Below the pieces are notes generated by a model that did not search any database, had not been told where the DNA came from, and worked only from the letters and a program-made list of their open reading frames with translations. A DNA stretch of 64,000 bases. Origin: Mucilaginibacter sp. PPCGB 2223. GTDB taxonomy: Bacteria; Bacteroidota; Bacteroidia; Sphingobacteriales; Sphingobacteriaceae. The translations under genes and the position numbers were made by a program. Of the stretch, positions 1 to 8,419 are shown one piece after another (position 1 is the stretch's first letter; the number at the start of each line of letters is the position of its first letter). The stretch lies in contig NZ_MDJS01000005.1 of NCBI RefSeq assembly GCF_001705515.1, positions 248,001-312,000 of the forward strand. Direction: 5' to 3'.

Positions 1-596
1 GGAGCAATGAGCAATTGCACCTGTTTGAGCAGCATATATCTTATAGTTCCTAAATGCTTCTGATATTGCTCGTAAAGGTCGGTAGTGAACCTGCTGTTAC
101 GCATGTTTTGTTCGAGGTGCCCGCGCCGCATACTCAGCCAATCGGGGTAAAGCTTAGGCAGGCCATTAATGCCCATACGTTGGCCTACACGGTAAAACAC
201 ATCAAATATTTCGGCTTTTTCCCCATCGGTTAGCCTGCGCTCCAATACCTCGAACGAGCGGATGGAATAATCGATGAGCATGAACAACACATCGCGGTAG
301 GCCCAATCAGGTATTTTGGCCTTACGGCTGGCCTCCACCTGCGTGTGGATGGCTGTGATCTGATCAATCGCTTTTAAGGCGTTTTCGGTGTCCGAAAAGA
401 TGATCTTCCTGGCATAAACTACCGTGCTGAACAGGCGCCCCAGCGGGTCGGCAGGCAGGCGGCCGGTAAAGTACAACCAGTCGACCGCTTTATTCAAGGC
501 GAACTCGGCCGCCGAACCGGCGAAAATAAACAGTATGGTATCGCTTTTGCCCCATATGCGGCGTACAATCGAGCCGGGTTTCACAAAGTATTCCAT
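1..596 (-). CDS. DUF2236 / MpaB-like oxygenase-family protein (3' end outside window)
   Basis: This is an open frame that starts at the ATG at 594-596 and runs off the left edge without a stop, so only about the first 198 residues are visible. The protein begins MEYFVKPGSIVRRIWG and contains the conserved pattern of an N-terminal R-R-I-W-G, then IFSDTENAL, then AIHTQVE, and a helical RSFEVLERRLT region. These are typical of the DUF2236 family, named in part as MpaB-like latex-clearing or oxygenase proteins that carry haem. The start overlaps the end of the DUF2809 gene by 16 bp, so the two are probably co-transcribed and translationally coupled. The substrate is unknown. The family call is made by eye. 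Confidence 0.75.
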   Translation of the reverse strand, partial: MEYFVKPGSIVRRIWGKSDTILFIFAGSAAEFALNKAVDWLYFTGRLPADPLGRLFSTVVYARKIIFSDTENALKAIDQITAIHTQVEASRKAKIPDWAYRDVLFMLIDYSIRSFEVLERRLTDGEKAEIFDVFYRVGQRMGINGLPKLYPDWLSMRRGHLEQNMRNSRFTTDLYEQYQKHLGTIRYMLLKQVQLLIA

Positions 597-976
597 GGGG
601 CCTCTTTTTCTGATGCTTTTATACTTTCCAACGATAAAACAATAAGCATACCCAGGGTATAGCAAAGCATATCTATCCACGAAAAGCCAACGCCTAAGAC
701 CGTACGTGCCAGTTTTGAATTTTGCAGTCCTAACAGCTCCACGTAATGAAAGTATTGCAATATTTCGATCGTATAGCAAAATAGCAAAACCGCTAAAATG
801 GTTGGCTTTACGGGTGTGTTCATAAAACTCTTTATAAAACAATACACCAGAATGCCCACCAGTACGTCGCCGCCGTATGGGCGGATTAAAGCATCGTGCA
901 TATAGCGTGCAATGAGCACCTCAGTAATAAACAACAAAAGCGCCAGGGTAAAATATTTGAGATTGAATTTGAGCAT
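581..976 (-). CDS. DUF2809 family small membrane protein
   Basis: This 131-residue protein has four hydrophobic stretches, starting with KYFTLALLLFITEVLIA. Other visible parts are a YGGDVLVGILVYCF segment and a WIDMLCYTLGM segment near the C-terminus. That spacing matches the DUF2809 family of small integral membrane proteins of unknown function. It lies 3 bp downstream of the four-helix membrane gene at 980-1447 and overlaps the DUF2236 gene by 16 bp, so the three form a leftward operon. A VanZ-like label was considered, but the family's sequence pattern fits DUF2809 better. Confidence 0.75.
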   Translation of the reverse strand: MLKFNLKYFTLALLLFITEVLIARYMHDALIRPYGGDVLVGILVYCFIKSFMNTPVKPTILAVLLFCYTIEILQYFHYVELLGLQNSKLARTVLGVGFSWIDMLCYTLGMLIVLSLESIKASEKEAPWNTL

Positions 977-979
977 CGG

Positions 980-1447
980 TTAAATTTGTTTGGGGTCGAG
1001 CTTTTTGACAGCCCGATAGGTTAGATATAGCGGGACAAAGGCCATAACACCGAACGAACAATCGATCAGCCGCCAGAACAGCGGTATCCCGCGGATACCG
1101 CCTGCAATAAGTGCGAGCGGGAATATCGCCACGCAGGCAATCATACCAAACTCAATTACCCAAATGTTTTTCACAGGGTCGCGCAGCGGACCAATAAACA
1201 AAACGGCCAGCATGATATGTGCAAAGGCCAGCCAGTCGGTACCGTAACTTAACCACGGATAGTTTTGGTTTGTAGTTTTAACCGCCTGGTAAATGGTATT
1301 GAGCCAGTTGTTCATGGTGCTGTTTCCGGGATGTGCCAGCAGGGCCAATTCGCTTTCGATAGGGAAGGCGGTAATACCGCTTATTACCAAACCGATGATG
1401 ACGATGCTGATATATGTTTTGATTCGGCGGGTTGTTATTTGATTCAT
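980..1447 (-). CDS. hypothetical membrane protein, about four transmembrane helices
   Basis: This 155-residue protein has hydrophobic segments near residues 12-28, 72-88, 98-118 and 128-145, with a soluble loop around residues 35-65. I do not recognise a named family. It is the first gene of the leftward operon continuing into the DUF2809 and DUF2236 genes. A 17-bp palindrome lies 17 bp upstream of its start and matches one in front of the neighbouring regulator operon, so it is probably controlled by the winged-helix regulator encoded at 1498-1797. Confidence 0.7.
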   Translation of the reverse strand: MNQITTRRIKTYISIVIIGLVISGITAFPIESELALLAHPGNSTMNNWLNTIYQAVKTTNQNYPWLSYGTDWLAFAHIMLAVLFIGPLRDPVKNIWVIEFGMIACVAIFPLALIAGGIRGIPLFWRLIDCSFGVMAFVPLYLTYRAVKKLDPKQI

Positions 1448-1464
1448 TTGATCAGGTTAAAAAC

Positions 1465-1481
1465 ACTTTGAATTTCAAAGT
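1465..1481. promoter_or_regulatory. palindromic operator upstream of the 980-1447 operon
   Basis: The site reads ACTTTGA-ATT-TCAAAGT, two perfect 7-bp arms around a 3-bp centre. It lies -18 to -34 from the start codon of the four-helix membrane gene. The same arms recur at 2412-2428. The regulator that binds is inferred to be the winged-helix protein encoded between the two sites. Confidence 0.65.
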
Positions 1482-1497
1482 AAAAAAATAAAAAAAA

Positions 1498-1797
1498 TTA
1501 TTTCTGTTGTTTAATTAAATTTTCGAGCGCCTCGAGGTGTTTTTTAAAAGCGGCAATACCTGCTTTGGTAGCCTGGTAGCGGGTATTGGGTTTACGGCCC
1601 AGGAAAGACTTGGTAACGGTAATGTATTCTTCCTTTTCCAAAGCCTTCAGGTGCGATGCCAGGTTGCCATCGGTAACGTCAAGCAGCTCCTTAAGCGAAT
1701 TAAAATCGTAACTTTCGTTAGCCACCAGTACGCTCATGGCCTGCAGGCGGATCCGGTTTTCGAAAGCTTTGTCAAAATTATCAAGCGTTAACTTCAC
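1498..1797 (-). CDS. winged-helix transcriptional regulator (HTH_34-like)
   Basis: This 99-residue protein is a single winged-helix domain. FNSLKELLDVTDGNLASHLKALEK (about residues 32-55) forms the recognition helix-turn-helix. EYITVTKSFLGRKPNTRYQATKAG forms the wing. This layout is typical of the short HTH_34/MarR-ArsR-like regulators of Bacteroidota, which often sit beside a membrane protein they control. Its start overlaps the end of the membrane gene at 1781-2404 by 17 bp, so the two are co-expressed. The palindromes on both sides of the pair suggest autoregulation and control of the neighbouring operon. No ligand-binding domain is present. Confidence 0.85.
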   Translation of the reverse strand: MKLTLDNFDKAFENRIRLQAMSVLVANESYDFNSLKELLDVTDGNLASHLKALEKEEYITVTKSFLGRKPNTRYQATKAGIAAFKKHLEALENLIKQQK

Positions 1798-2404
1798 GAT
1801 CGTATTTAAAATGCATTATAGCACCATATAAAATGTGCATCACCCCAAAACCCAGCACCCAAAGTAAAAAACCATAGCCAGGGATAGCCAAAGCGGCAAG
1901 CCCTATTATAACTTCGAATATCCCGAGCCATTTTACATCGCCAAAGGTATGATGACTGGCCGAAACTAACGCTAATCCGTAAAAAATAAGACAGCCAGCC
2001 GATATAATCGCAAAATGGCGCTGCAAAAGCAGGATAATAATAACCAAACCACCTGTTGCCAGCGGTATGCCACCACTTAACAGTAATGCCTTGCTTACCG
2101 GGTTCCAAACCGTCAGGCCCTTTCGCCGGGCCTTACGGATGGTGAGCCATATACCTGTCGATACAGATAATATTAAAACCGCAATGGCGGTGAACACCAG
2201 CGGCACAATAACCTCGTCGCGGTAGGTATGGCCCGGTCCCGCAGCTTTTCCACTTTGCAGTACAGTAAAAGCATAACCCGCGCCAACGAGGGCATAAACC
2301 CCGGCCATCACACCCGAAAGCCCGCTGAGCGAGATAAACTTTGTAGAACGCTCCATGATATTTTTAATCGAGCTCAGGTCGTCCAATAAATCTTTTTTTT
2401 TCAT
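1781..2404 (-). CDS. hypothetical membrane protein co-operonic with HTH regulator
   Basis: This 207-residue protein has about five to six transmembrane helices, for example around residues 25-50, 70-90, 108-126, 132-150 and 158-195. A short charged N-terminus (MKKKDLLDDLSSIKNIMERSTKF) precedes the first helix. The pattern of a membrane protein with a trailing winged-helix gene is common in this phylum, but the family has no known activity that I can name. The operator at 2412-2428 ends 7 bp before the start codon. The downstream regulator gene overlaps it by 17 bp. Confidence 0.7.
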   Translation of the reverse strand: MKKKDLLDDLSSIKNIMERSTKFISLSGLSGVMAGVYALVGAGYAFTVLQSGKAAGPGHTYRDEVIVPLVFTAIAVLILSVSTGIWLTIRKARRKGLTVWNPVSKALLLSGGIPLATGGLVIIILLLQRHFAIISAGCLIFYGLALVSASHHTFGDVKWLGIFEVIIGLAALAIPGYGFLLWVLGFGVMHILYGAIMHFKYDREVNA

Positions 2405-2411
2405 TTAAAGT

Positions 2412-2428
2412 ACTTTGATATTCAAAGT
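2412..2428. promoter_or_regulatory. palindromic operator of the HTH regulator operon
   Basis: The site reads ACTTTGA-TAT-TCAAAGT and lies 8 to 24 bp upstream of the ATG of the membrane protein-regulator operon. Its arms are identical to those of the site at 1465-1481. A bound repressor here would cover the promoter or start-codon region. Confidence 0.65.
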
Positions 2429-2638
2429 AACAAAACTGGTTTCAGAAATCAAAATATATTTTTTTAATCCGGGTGAGAGGTAATTTTATTAACCATTAAA
2501 CCATTGATAACTAATGCCTTATTGTTAATATTTGTTAAATATTATATCCTTAACTTAACCTTAACAAAAAAAACCTGTAACCAATGTTAATTTAGTACGT
2601 CTTAAGTGTAATTAATCTGTTAGCCGACCGTTTACCCA

Positions 2639-5092
2639 ATGAAACAACTTTACCTGTTTGTAGCATTCATCCTGATATACTGCGCTGCCATTGCACAACC
2701 TCCACAAAAAAAGCTGCAGGCCACCAAAATAACTACCGCCCCCAAAATAGATGGCGTGCTTGACGAGGATGTCTGGAAAACAGCGCCCGTCGCTACCGAC
2801 TTTGTTGAGCTTAACCCCGTTGCGGGCCGCCACGAAAAACCGGAGGAACGCACCGAAGTACGCATTTTATACGATAATGACGCCATTTATGTAGGCGCGC
2901 ATATGTACGAAACCGGCCCGGATAAGATAGCGCACGAGCTGGCCACACGCGATAACGTAGGTACTGCCGATTTTATAGGCATCGTACTGGATACTTATCT
3001 AGACGGGTTGAACGCTTCGGGCTTTTACGTTACCGCGGCCGGCAGCCAGTACGATGCCAAATATTCGCCGGTACCGGGTGGCGGCAGCAACGAAGACTCG
3101 AACTGGAACGCCGTTTGGGATAGCAAGGTAAAGATTGACGACAAAGGCTGGACGGCCGAGTTCCGCATACCGTTTTCGGCTTTGCGCTTCTCTAAAAAGG
3201 ACGTGCAAACCTGGGGGCTTAACATGGTACGCAAACGCCAGAAAACACAGACACAGCTTTTCTGGAACGAGCTCGACCCGAAAAAGAACGGTTTTATTAA
3301 CCAGGAGGGCCAGCTTACCGGTATCGAAAAACTAACACCGCCAATCAGGCTTGGGTTTTACCCATACTTCTCCACCTATGTCAACCATTACCCATATAAC
3401 ACCCCTGGCATCGCCAATACCACCGGCTCGGTAAACGGGGGCATGGATATCAAGTATGGCATCAACCAGACGTTTACGATCGATATGACCCTGATACCCG
3501 ATTTTGGCCAGGTACAAAGCGATAACCAGGTATTGAATCTTACTCCCTTCGAGGTAAAATATAACGAGAACCGGCCCTTTTTTACCGAGGGTACCGAGCT
3601 CTTTAACAAAGGCAACCTGTTTTACAGCCGCAGGGTAGGCGGCACACCTATCGATTATGGCAACGTGCCGCTAAATGCCCACGAAGAGATCGTCAAACAA
3701 CCCAGTGAAACCCGTTTGCTTAACGCCACCAAATTTTCGGGCCGCACAGCCGGCGGTTTAGGTATAGGTGTATTCAATGCCGTACAACAATCGGCTGATG
3801 CAACCATACAGGATACTATCACCGGTAAAACCCGTATGGCGCAAACATCGCCTACCACCAACTACAATATCATAGTGCTCGACCAGAATTTACCGCACAA
3901 TTCATCGGTCACGCTCATTAACACCAACGTTACCCGCTTTGGCAACGATTATAATGCCGATGTGGGCGGTTTTGCCTACAACCTCAATAACAAAAAAAAC
4001 TCTTTCGGCATAAGCGGCTACGGCTTTATGAGCAACCTCATTTATCCCGATAAAACGGATACTAAAGGTTATGCTTACGAGATAAGCGCCAATAAAACCC
4101 AGGGCAGCTTTACAGGTAACTTCACCGAAGATTATGTGAGCCCGAACTATAACCCCAACGACCTCGGCTTTTTAAATAACCCCAACTATTTGGATCACAG
4201 CCTTTACCTGCAATATGCCAGCTACAAGCCCACCAAGCATTTTACGCAATGGAGCATCTGGTCTAACCTTTATTACTCGCGCCGTTATGCCCCGTCGGCG
4301 TTCCAAACGGCCGATTATGCCATTGGCGGCAATATCTCGCTCAAAAACCTATGGCAGTTAGGCACCAATTATCACTACCAGCCCACAGGGCATGATTTTT
4401 ATGTGCCCGAAATAGCCGGCATGCAGTATAACAGCCCTTTCAGCTATCGTGGCAATTGGTATGGCAACAGCCCACGTTCAAAACCTTTTAGCTGGGGCTT
4501 TTTTGTGCAATGGATAGAGATCAGCAACGGGCATGGCTCCTTCAGCAATACCGATGAGTTGTTTTATACCTACCGCATCAACGATCATTTTAGCTTTGGC
4601 GAGGATGTAACCTACAACCCGCAGCGCTCGGTGCTGGGCTTTTTCACCGTCGACGGCAACAATACTTCGGTTTTCTCGCTTTACCACCGCAACACGGTAG
4701 AGAACATCCTGAACCTGAAATACACCTTTACCGCCAATATGGGCCTTAACCTGCGCGTGCGCCATTACTGGAGCGTGCGCAACAACCTGAGCTTTTATAA
4801 CCTGCAGCCCGATGGCAACCTGGCGCCGCGTGTGCCATCGGAGTTTAACTCCGGCAACGATGAAGATTTTAACACCTTTAACGTGGATATGGTATACGTA
4901 TGGCAGTTTTCGCCGGGCAGCGAGCTGAGCATCGCCTACAAAAACTCTTCGCTCACCGATACCAACGAGGGCGAATACGGTTACTACCACAACCTGCACG
5001 GCGTATTCGGCAGCCCGCAGAACAACAACTTTTCGGTGAAGATCCTGTACTATATCGATTACCAGAATTTGAGGAAAAAGAAGAAAGTTTGA
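2639..5092 (+). CDS. DUF5916 protein with N-terminal CBM9-like domain
   Basis: This 817-residue secreted protein has a signal peptide (MKQLYLFVAFILIYCAAIAQ, cleavage near residue 20). A CBM9/DOMON-like domain follows at about residues 30-215, with the pattern KIDGVLDEDVW near 37-47 and WTAEFRIPFSALRF near 171-184. The remaining ~600 residues are aromatic-rich alternating strands ending in YYIDYQNLRKKKKV, the arrangement of the DUF5916 family, which probably forms an outer-membrane beta-barrel. The precise substrate is unknown. It is monocistronic, with a 234-bp AT-rich upstream gap shared with the divergent regulator operon. Confidence 0.85.
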   Translation: MKQLYLFVAFILIYCAAIAQPPQKKLQATKITTAPKIDGVLDEDVWKTAPVATDFVELNPVAGRHEKPEERTEVRILYDNDAIYVGAHMYETGPDKIAHELATRDNVGTADFIGIVLDTYLDGLNASGFYVTAAGSQYDAKYSPVPGGGSNEDSNWNAVWDSKVKIDDKGWTAEFRIPFSALRFSKKDVQTWGLNMVRKRQKTQTQLFWNELDPKKNGFINQEGQLTGIEKLTPPIRLGFYPYFSTYVNHYPYNTPGIANTTGSVNGGMDIKYGINQTFTIDMTLIPDFGQVQSDNQVLNLTPFEVKYNENRPFFTEGTELFNKGNLFYSRRVGGTPIDYGNVPLNAHEEIVKQPSETRLLNATKFSGRTAGGLGIGVFNAVQQSADATIQDTITGKTRMAQTSPTTNYNIIVLDQNLPHNSSVTLINTNVTRFGNDYNADVGGFAYNLNNKKNSFGISGYGFMSNLIYPDKTDTKGYAYEISANKTQGSFTGNFTEDYVSPNYNPNDLGFLNNPNYLDHSLYLQYASYKPTKHFTQWSIWSNLYYSRRYAPSAFQTADYAIGGNISLKNLWQLGTNYHYQPTGHDFYVPEIAGMQYNSPFSYRGNWYGNSPRSKPFSWGFFVQWIEISNGHGSFSNTDELFYTYRINDHFSFGEDVTYNPQRSVLGFFTVDGNNTSVFSLYHRNTVENILNLKYTFTANMGLNLRVRHYWSVRNNLSFYNLQPDGNLAPRVPSEFNSGNDEDFNTFNVDMVYVWQFSPGSELSIAYKNSSLTDTNEGEYGYYHNLHGVFGSPQNNNFSVKILYYIDYQNLRKKKKV

Positions 5093-5201
5093 TGTGCGAA
5101 TGTGCAGATGAGTAATATGCAATGCCTTGGCCCGCATTCTTATACCTTGAGTTACTTTGTATACAAATCATTTGCACATCTGCACATTTTCTCATTTGCA
5201 C
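5092..5201. repeat. inverted TGTGCA-type short repeat after the DUF5916 gene
   Basis: The left part reads GATGTGCGAATGTGCAGATG. The right part at 5169-5201 is the inverse, CATTTGCACATCTGCACATT and onward. Related strings occur at 6300-6331 and 61214-61248. It looks like a dispersed intergenic repeat that could fold into a loose hairpin. Confidence 0.55.
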
Positions 5202-5249
5202 CCATATAAATAGGTATATTTATCTATTATTTACCTAAATCTTCTTCCG

Positions 5250-6299
5250 ATGGATATGCACATGGATATGCCGGCATCAACCGGCCCGGTAACCCTTGGC
5301 GATATTACCGAATTCAGCTTAAACTGGCTGCCGGCTACGCCGCCCGCCAGCGCCTCTACACACGAGCTGGTGATCAGCGATAAATATGTTTACATTACCG
5401 GGCAGAATATGGACCAGGTGGCGCGCCTCGACCTGGCAACGAACGAGATCAAACATTACCACATGCCCAAAGGCAGCGGCCCGCACGGTTTGCTCATCGA
5501 TAAGCATAAGCGGCTCTGGGTATCGTGGGAGTTTGCCTGCAAAGTGGTGCAGCTTGACGAGGATTGCAACGTGATTACGCAAATTGATGTAAGCATGAAT
5601 GCCAGCAATGCCGCCATACCGGTTAACGTGGCGCCGCATGGTATCGGCCTGGATGCGGATGGCGAAACCATCTGGTTTACCGGCAAGCGCACCAGCGGCA
5701 TCGGCAAAATATCGCCCGGGGGCAAAGTGGAGCATTTTATGTTCAATACCCTCGCGGCCTTGCCTATATTTTTAAACGCGGGCCCCGATCAATGCATCTG
5801 GGGTACCCAACTTTTGGGCAACTGTATTGCACAGGCCACCCATTACGGCCATATCAACGAGTACCCTATACCAACGCCGAACAGCCGGCCGATAGCCATC
5901 ATACCCGACCCATCCGGGCCATACATGTGGTTTACCGAAGAGGCCGGTGTGAACATCGGGAAGATTGATATGAAAGGCAACATTACCGAATATAAAGTGC
6001 CCGCCCGCCATAAAAACGATATCCTGGCTTCGCTGGCTTTTGATTTCGACGGTAACCTGTGGGTGCAGGCATACGTCGATCATGCCAACCCCGTTCCCGC
6101 CGGTATCGATTATATCATCTGTTTTGATAAATCCATCCGCAATGTGGTTGGCACCGATATCCACCATGTACCTTATACCATGCACGATGTGCCCAGCCGC
6201 ATGAGCATGATGCACCGCATCCGCCCCGATGCCAAAGGCAACCTGTGGTTTACCGAAATGATGACGGATAAGCTGGGAAAGATCTCGCTGAAGAAATAA
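5250..6299 (+). CDS. Vgb-like / SMP-30-type beta-propeller protein
   Basis: This 349-residue protein has six or seven repeated strands ending in motifs such as PHGLLIDKHKRLWVSW, PHGIGLDADGETIWFTG, YMWFTEEAGVNIGKID and GNLWFTEMMTDKLGKI. Those are the blades of the virginiamycin B lyase (Vgb) streptogramin-lyase propeller and its broad relatives. There is no signal peptide, so it is probably cytoplasmic. Many Vgb homologues are not antibiotic lyases, so resistance cannot be claimed. Lactonase or other roles remain possible. It stands alone between two repeat-bearing gaps. Confidence 0.75.
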   Translation: MDMHMDMPASTGPVTLGDITEFSLNWLPATPPASASTHELVISDKYVYITGQNMDQVARLDLATNEIKHYHMPKGSGPHGLLIDKHKRLWVSWEFACKVVQLDEDCNVITQIDVSMNASNAAIPVNVAPHGIGLDADGETIWFTGKRTSGIGKISPGGKVEHFMFNTLAALPIFLNAGPDQCIWGTQLLGNCIAQATHYGHINEYPIPTPNSRPIAIIPDPSGPYMWFTEEAGVNIGKIDMKGNITEYKVPARHKNDILASLAFDFDGNLWVQAYVDHANPVPAGIDYIICFDKSIRNVVGTDIHHVPYTMHDVPSRMSMMHRIRPDAKGNLWFTEMMTDKLGKISLKK

Positions 6300-6686
6300 T
6301 GTGCAAATGCAGGAATGTGCAGATGTGCAAATGATTACCATTTTCGCAACCAAAATCCGGAAGACATCGGTATTCTTCGGTATTTTTACATAAGATATCC
6401 GTGCCTGATTATCAAATTTATAATTGCTTTTAGCCTCGCGCTTTTACAATATACGGATTTTTGTTGGATTCTGAAAGCATTGATAAACCGTGTGTTTGCA
6501 GGCACAAGCCGTGCAGCCCCAATAACCAGCACGACGCGGTAACGTAATCCTAAACAAGCAAGGCAGCCTTGTTTATCAGTTTGCTGGTGATAACTTCAGC
6601 ACAGTCAAAAAGAAGTGATCCCCCTTATCTCAAAAACCTGACCGCCGTCATTTTTAAGCTGGCCGGATAATTGCAGCTTTGCCGGT
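6300..6686. other. intergenic gap with short dispersed repeat
   Basis: This 387-bp stretch begins with a copy of the TGTGCAGATGTGCAAATG repeat (6300-6331). The rest is mixed sequence in which I see no convincing gene. A 75-codon open frame at 6315-6542 starts inside the repeat and has no recognisable features, so it is not called. A TTTGCTGGTGATAAC string at about 6580-6594 resembles the one after queD. Confidence 0.5.
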
Positions 6687-7043
6687 ATGATCATCTACAA
6701 ACGATTTGGTTTTGATGCCGCCCATTTTTTGCCCCATGTACCCGAAGGGCATAAATGCAAAAACATGCACGGCCATACTTACGAGCTGATTGTGTATGTT
6801 GAAGGCGTGCTATTACAGCCCGAAGGCTGGGTTATTGATTATGCCGACCTTAAAGAGGCTGTATCGCCCATACTGAACCTGGTCGACCATCATTTACTTA
6901 ACGATATACCCGGGCTTGAAAACCCCACCAGCGAAATACTGGCCAAATGGCTCTTCCACATGATCGAACCGCTGGTACCCGGCCTTAAACGCATTGAGCT
7001 GAAGGAAACGCCTACCTCGGGGGTGATATATGAGGGCGGGTAA
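6687..7043 (+). CDS. queD: 6-carboxytetrahydropterin synthase (QueD)
   Basis: QueD converts dihydroneopterin triphosphate to 6-carboxy-5,6,7,8-tetrahydropterin, the second step of queuosine (preQ0) biosynthesis. This 118-residue protein has the normal family length. The zinc ligands His13, His28 and His30 are present in FDAAHF and MHGHTYE. The catalytic Cys24, Asp67/His68 (LVDHHLL) and Glu107 (LKETPTSG) are also visible. It is followed 36 bp later by a 10-bp hairpin. No other queuosine gene is in the window. Confidence 0.95.
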   Translation: MIIYKRFGFDAAHFLPHVPEGHKCKNMHGHTYELIVYVEGVLLQPEGWVIDYADLKEAVSPILNLVDHHLLNDIPGLENPTSEILAKWLFHMIEPLVPGLKRIELKETPTSGVIYEGG

Positions 7044-7078
7044 GATGCCTTTGTTACTTATATTTTGCTTTCTACTGG

Positions 7079-7102
7079 TTTGTTGGTGATAACACCAACA
7101 AA
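7079..7102 (+). terminator. hairpin downstream of queD
   Basis: TTTGTTGGTG-ATAA-CACCAACAAA is a perfect 10-bp stem with a 4-nt loop, 36 bp after the queD stop. There is no T-tract after it, so it may be a weak terminator or a 3'-end stabilising hairpin. Confidence 0.45.
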
Positions 7103-7166
7103 GAGCAAGCCCTAAGTCGGGAGGAAATGACCCGGGGCTTCGGGCTCAAGGCTCCGGACTAAAATC

Positions 7167-7270
7167 GCGTTAGGGATGGAAGTGGATACCTGCCGTGCGG
7201 CTGGTTTTGAGTAGGGCGTGACTAATGCCTGAAGGCGTATGAGCGGACAGCCCGGCCGCAGGCAACGCCC
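7167..7270. repeat. dispersed ~100-bp intergenic repeat, copy A
   Basis: This begins GCGTTAGGGATGGAAGTGG and ends near GACAGCCCGGCCGCAGG and CAACGCCC. An inverted copy lies at 34984-35085, sharing the TTAGGGATGG start, the CTAATGCCTG middle and the CAGCCCGGCC end. The middle differs between copies. No coding capacity is seen. Confidence 0.6.
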
Positions 7271-7335
7271 TCATTTAGTCCTGAGTCTATAGTCTGGAGT
7301 TAAAAAAAGACTTAAGGCTCTGGGCTTATTCTCCA

Positions 7336-8349
7336 TTACGGAAACTTATACACTATTCCCAACGCCAGGCCCTGCGAAAACTGTATATCCTTTGAGGTCG
7401 TCACATCGTAGAGCATCGTCCCGGTAAGGGCAACGTTGATGAGGCGGTTTACCTTGGCCAGCAGGGTAGCATCCAAACGGTGGTCTATCCTGTCCCAGCC
7501 AAAGTTGTTGTAGGGGATGAACAGCGCGTAGCGGGCCTGCAGGTTCATGTTGGTGGCAATATCCTTATTAATCGTGCTCACTATCTGGAAAGCGAGGTCG
7601 TTATGAAACTTACTGCGTGGGGTAACGCCGTAATTACCACTGATGTTATGGTAAATGGTAGTGTCTAACACAAAGGTTTGCCGCGCCGTGCCGGTACCCA
7701 AACGGATATCGACATATTTTACGGGCTTGTACTCAAAACCCAGCGACTCGGTAATATACCCCGGCGACATAAAGTTACTGATCAGCGTTTGGATGTTTGG
7801 GTTGCCCGAAGCATCGTTGCTATAGTTAAACCCTTTGGCAAACTGGCTCTCGAAACTTATCGACCCGAAAAAGTACCAGTGTTTGCTTAACTGTGTGGAT
7901 AGCTTGTTATCGAAAAAGATACGGTCGTTGGTTTTGCGCGATACCAACCCCTTGCTTTTGGATATCCCGTAGATAAGCAGCAGCTCTGTGGTGTAGTCGA
8001 GCGGTTGTTGGTTGTACTCGGCCTTAAAATCAAAATTATTGCCCAGGGCTATGCTGCTGATACCGCCGCCGCTCCAGTTATTGCTAAACGCGGCCTGGTT
8101 AACGTTGATGCCAACTGTTAAACTTTTGCGCCAGTAACTCACCTGGTAACCCAACTCGGTAACGGGGATGGCCTCCGGGCGGATGATGATAGGGCGGCTG
8201 CGCACCGGCAAAGCGTTTTTTGGGGGATCGATGCGGTAGCTTTTCAGCAGGTTGGTGTCTATCTTCAGCGTATCGGGCTTTTGTGCAAAAGCCGCATCAC
8301 ATAAAAGCAAAAGGGCCAGGATGCTTATGCTGAAGCTGTATTTGAACAT
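7336..8349 (-). CDS. DUF3078 domain-containing secreted protein
   Basis: This 337-residue protein has a signal peptide (about residues 1-22, ending DAAFA-Q). A mature part of alternating strands follows, including VGINVNQAAFSNNWSGGGISSIALG near residues 78-102, the W-S-G-G signature of DUF3078. Its length and composition suggest an outer-membrane beta-barrel of unknown function. It ends in YKFP, with a terminal aromatic typical of barrel proteins. It is probably monocistronic, separated from the upstream leftward gene at 8420-9223 by 70 bp. Confidence 0.85.
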   Translation of the reverse strand: MFKYSFSISILALLLLCDAAFAQKPDTLKIDTNLLKSYRIDPPKNALPVRSRPIIIRPEAIPVTELGYQVSYWRKSLTVGINVNQAAFSNNWSGGGISSIALGNNFDFKAEYNQQPLDYTTELLLIYGISKSKGLVSRKTNDRIFFDNKLSTQLSKHWYFFGSISFESQFAKGFNYSNDASGNPNIQTLISNFMSPGYITESLGFEYKPVKYVDIRLGTGTARQTFVLDTTIYHNISGNYGVTPRSKFHNDLAFQIVSTINKDIATNMNLQARYALFIPYNNFGWDRIDHRLDATLLAKVNRLINVALTGTMLYDVTTSKDIQFSQGLALGIVYKFP

Positions 8350-8419
8350 AAGGCAAATAAAAGCATTTTTTTTAAGATGGCGATGTGGATTTTAAACGAA
8401 CCTCCGGCTGTTTTGGTAT

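Noticed and set aside
4478..5137. 219-codon frame antisense to the DUF5916 gene
   Set aside because: It lies wholly opposite a well-supported gene and its composition mirrors that gene's codon usage.
5250..6299. Streptogramin resistance (true virginiamycin B lyase)
   Set aside because: The propeller is Vgb-like, but many such homologues lack lyase activity. Resistance cannot be read from the fold alone.
6315..6542. 75-codon open frame after the Vgb-like gene
   Set aside because: It begins within a dispersed repeat and has no recognisable protein features.
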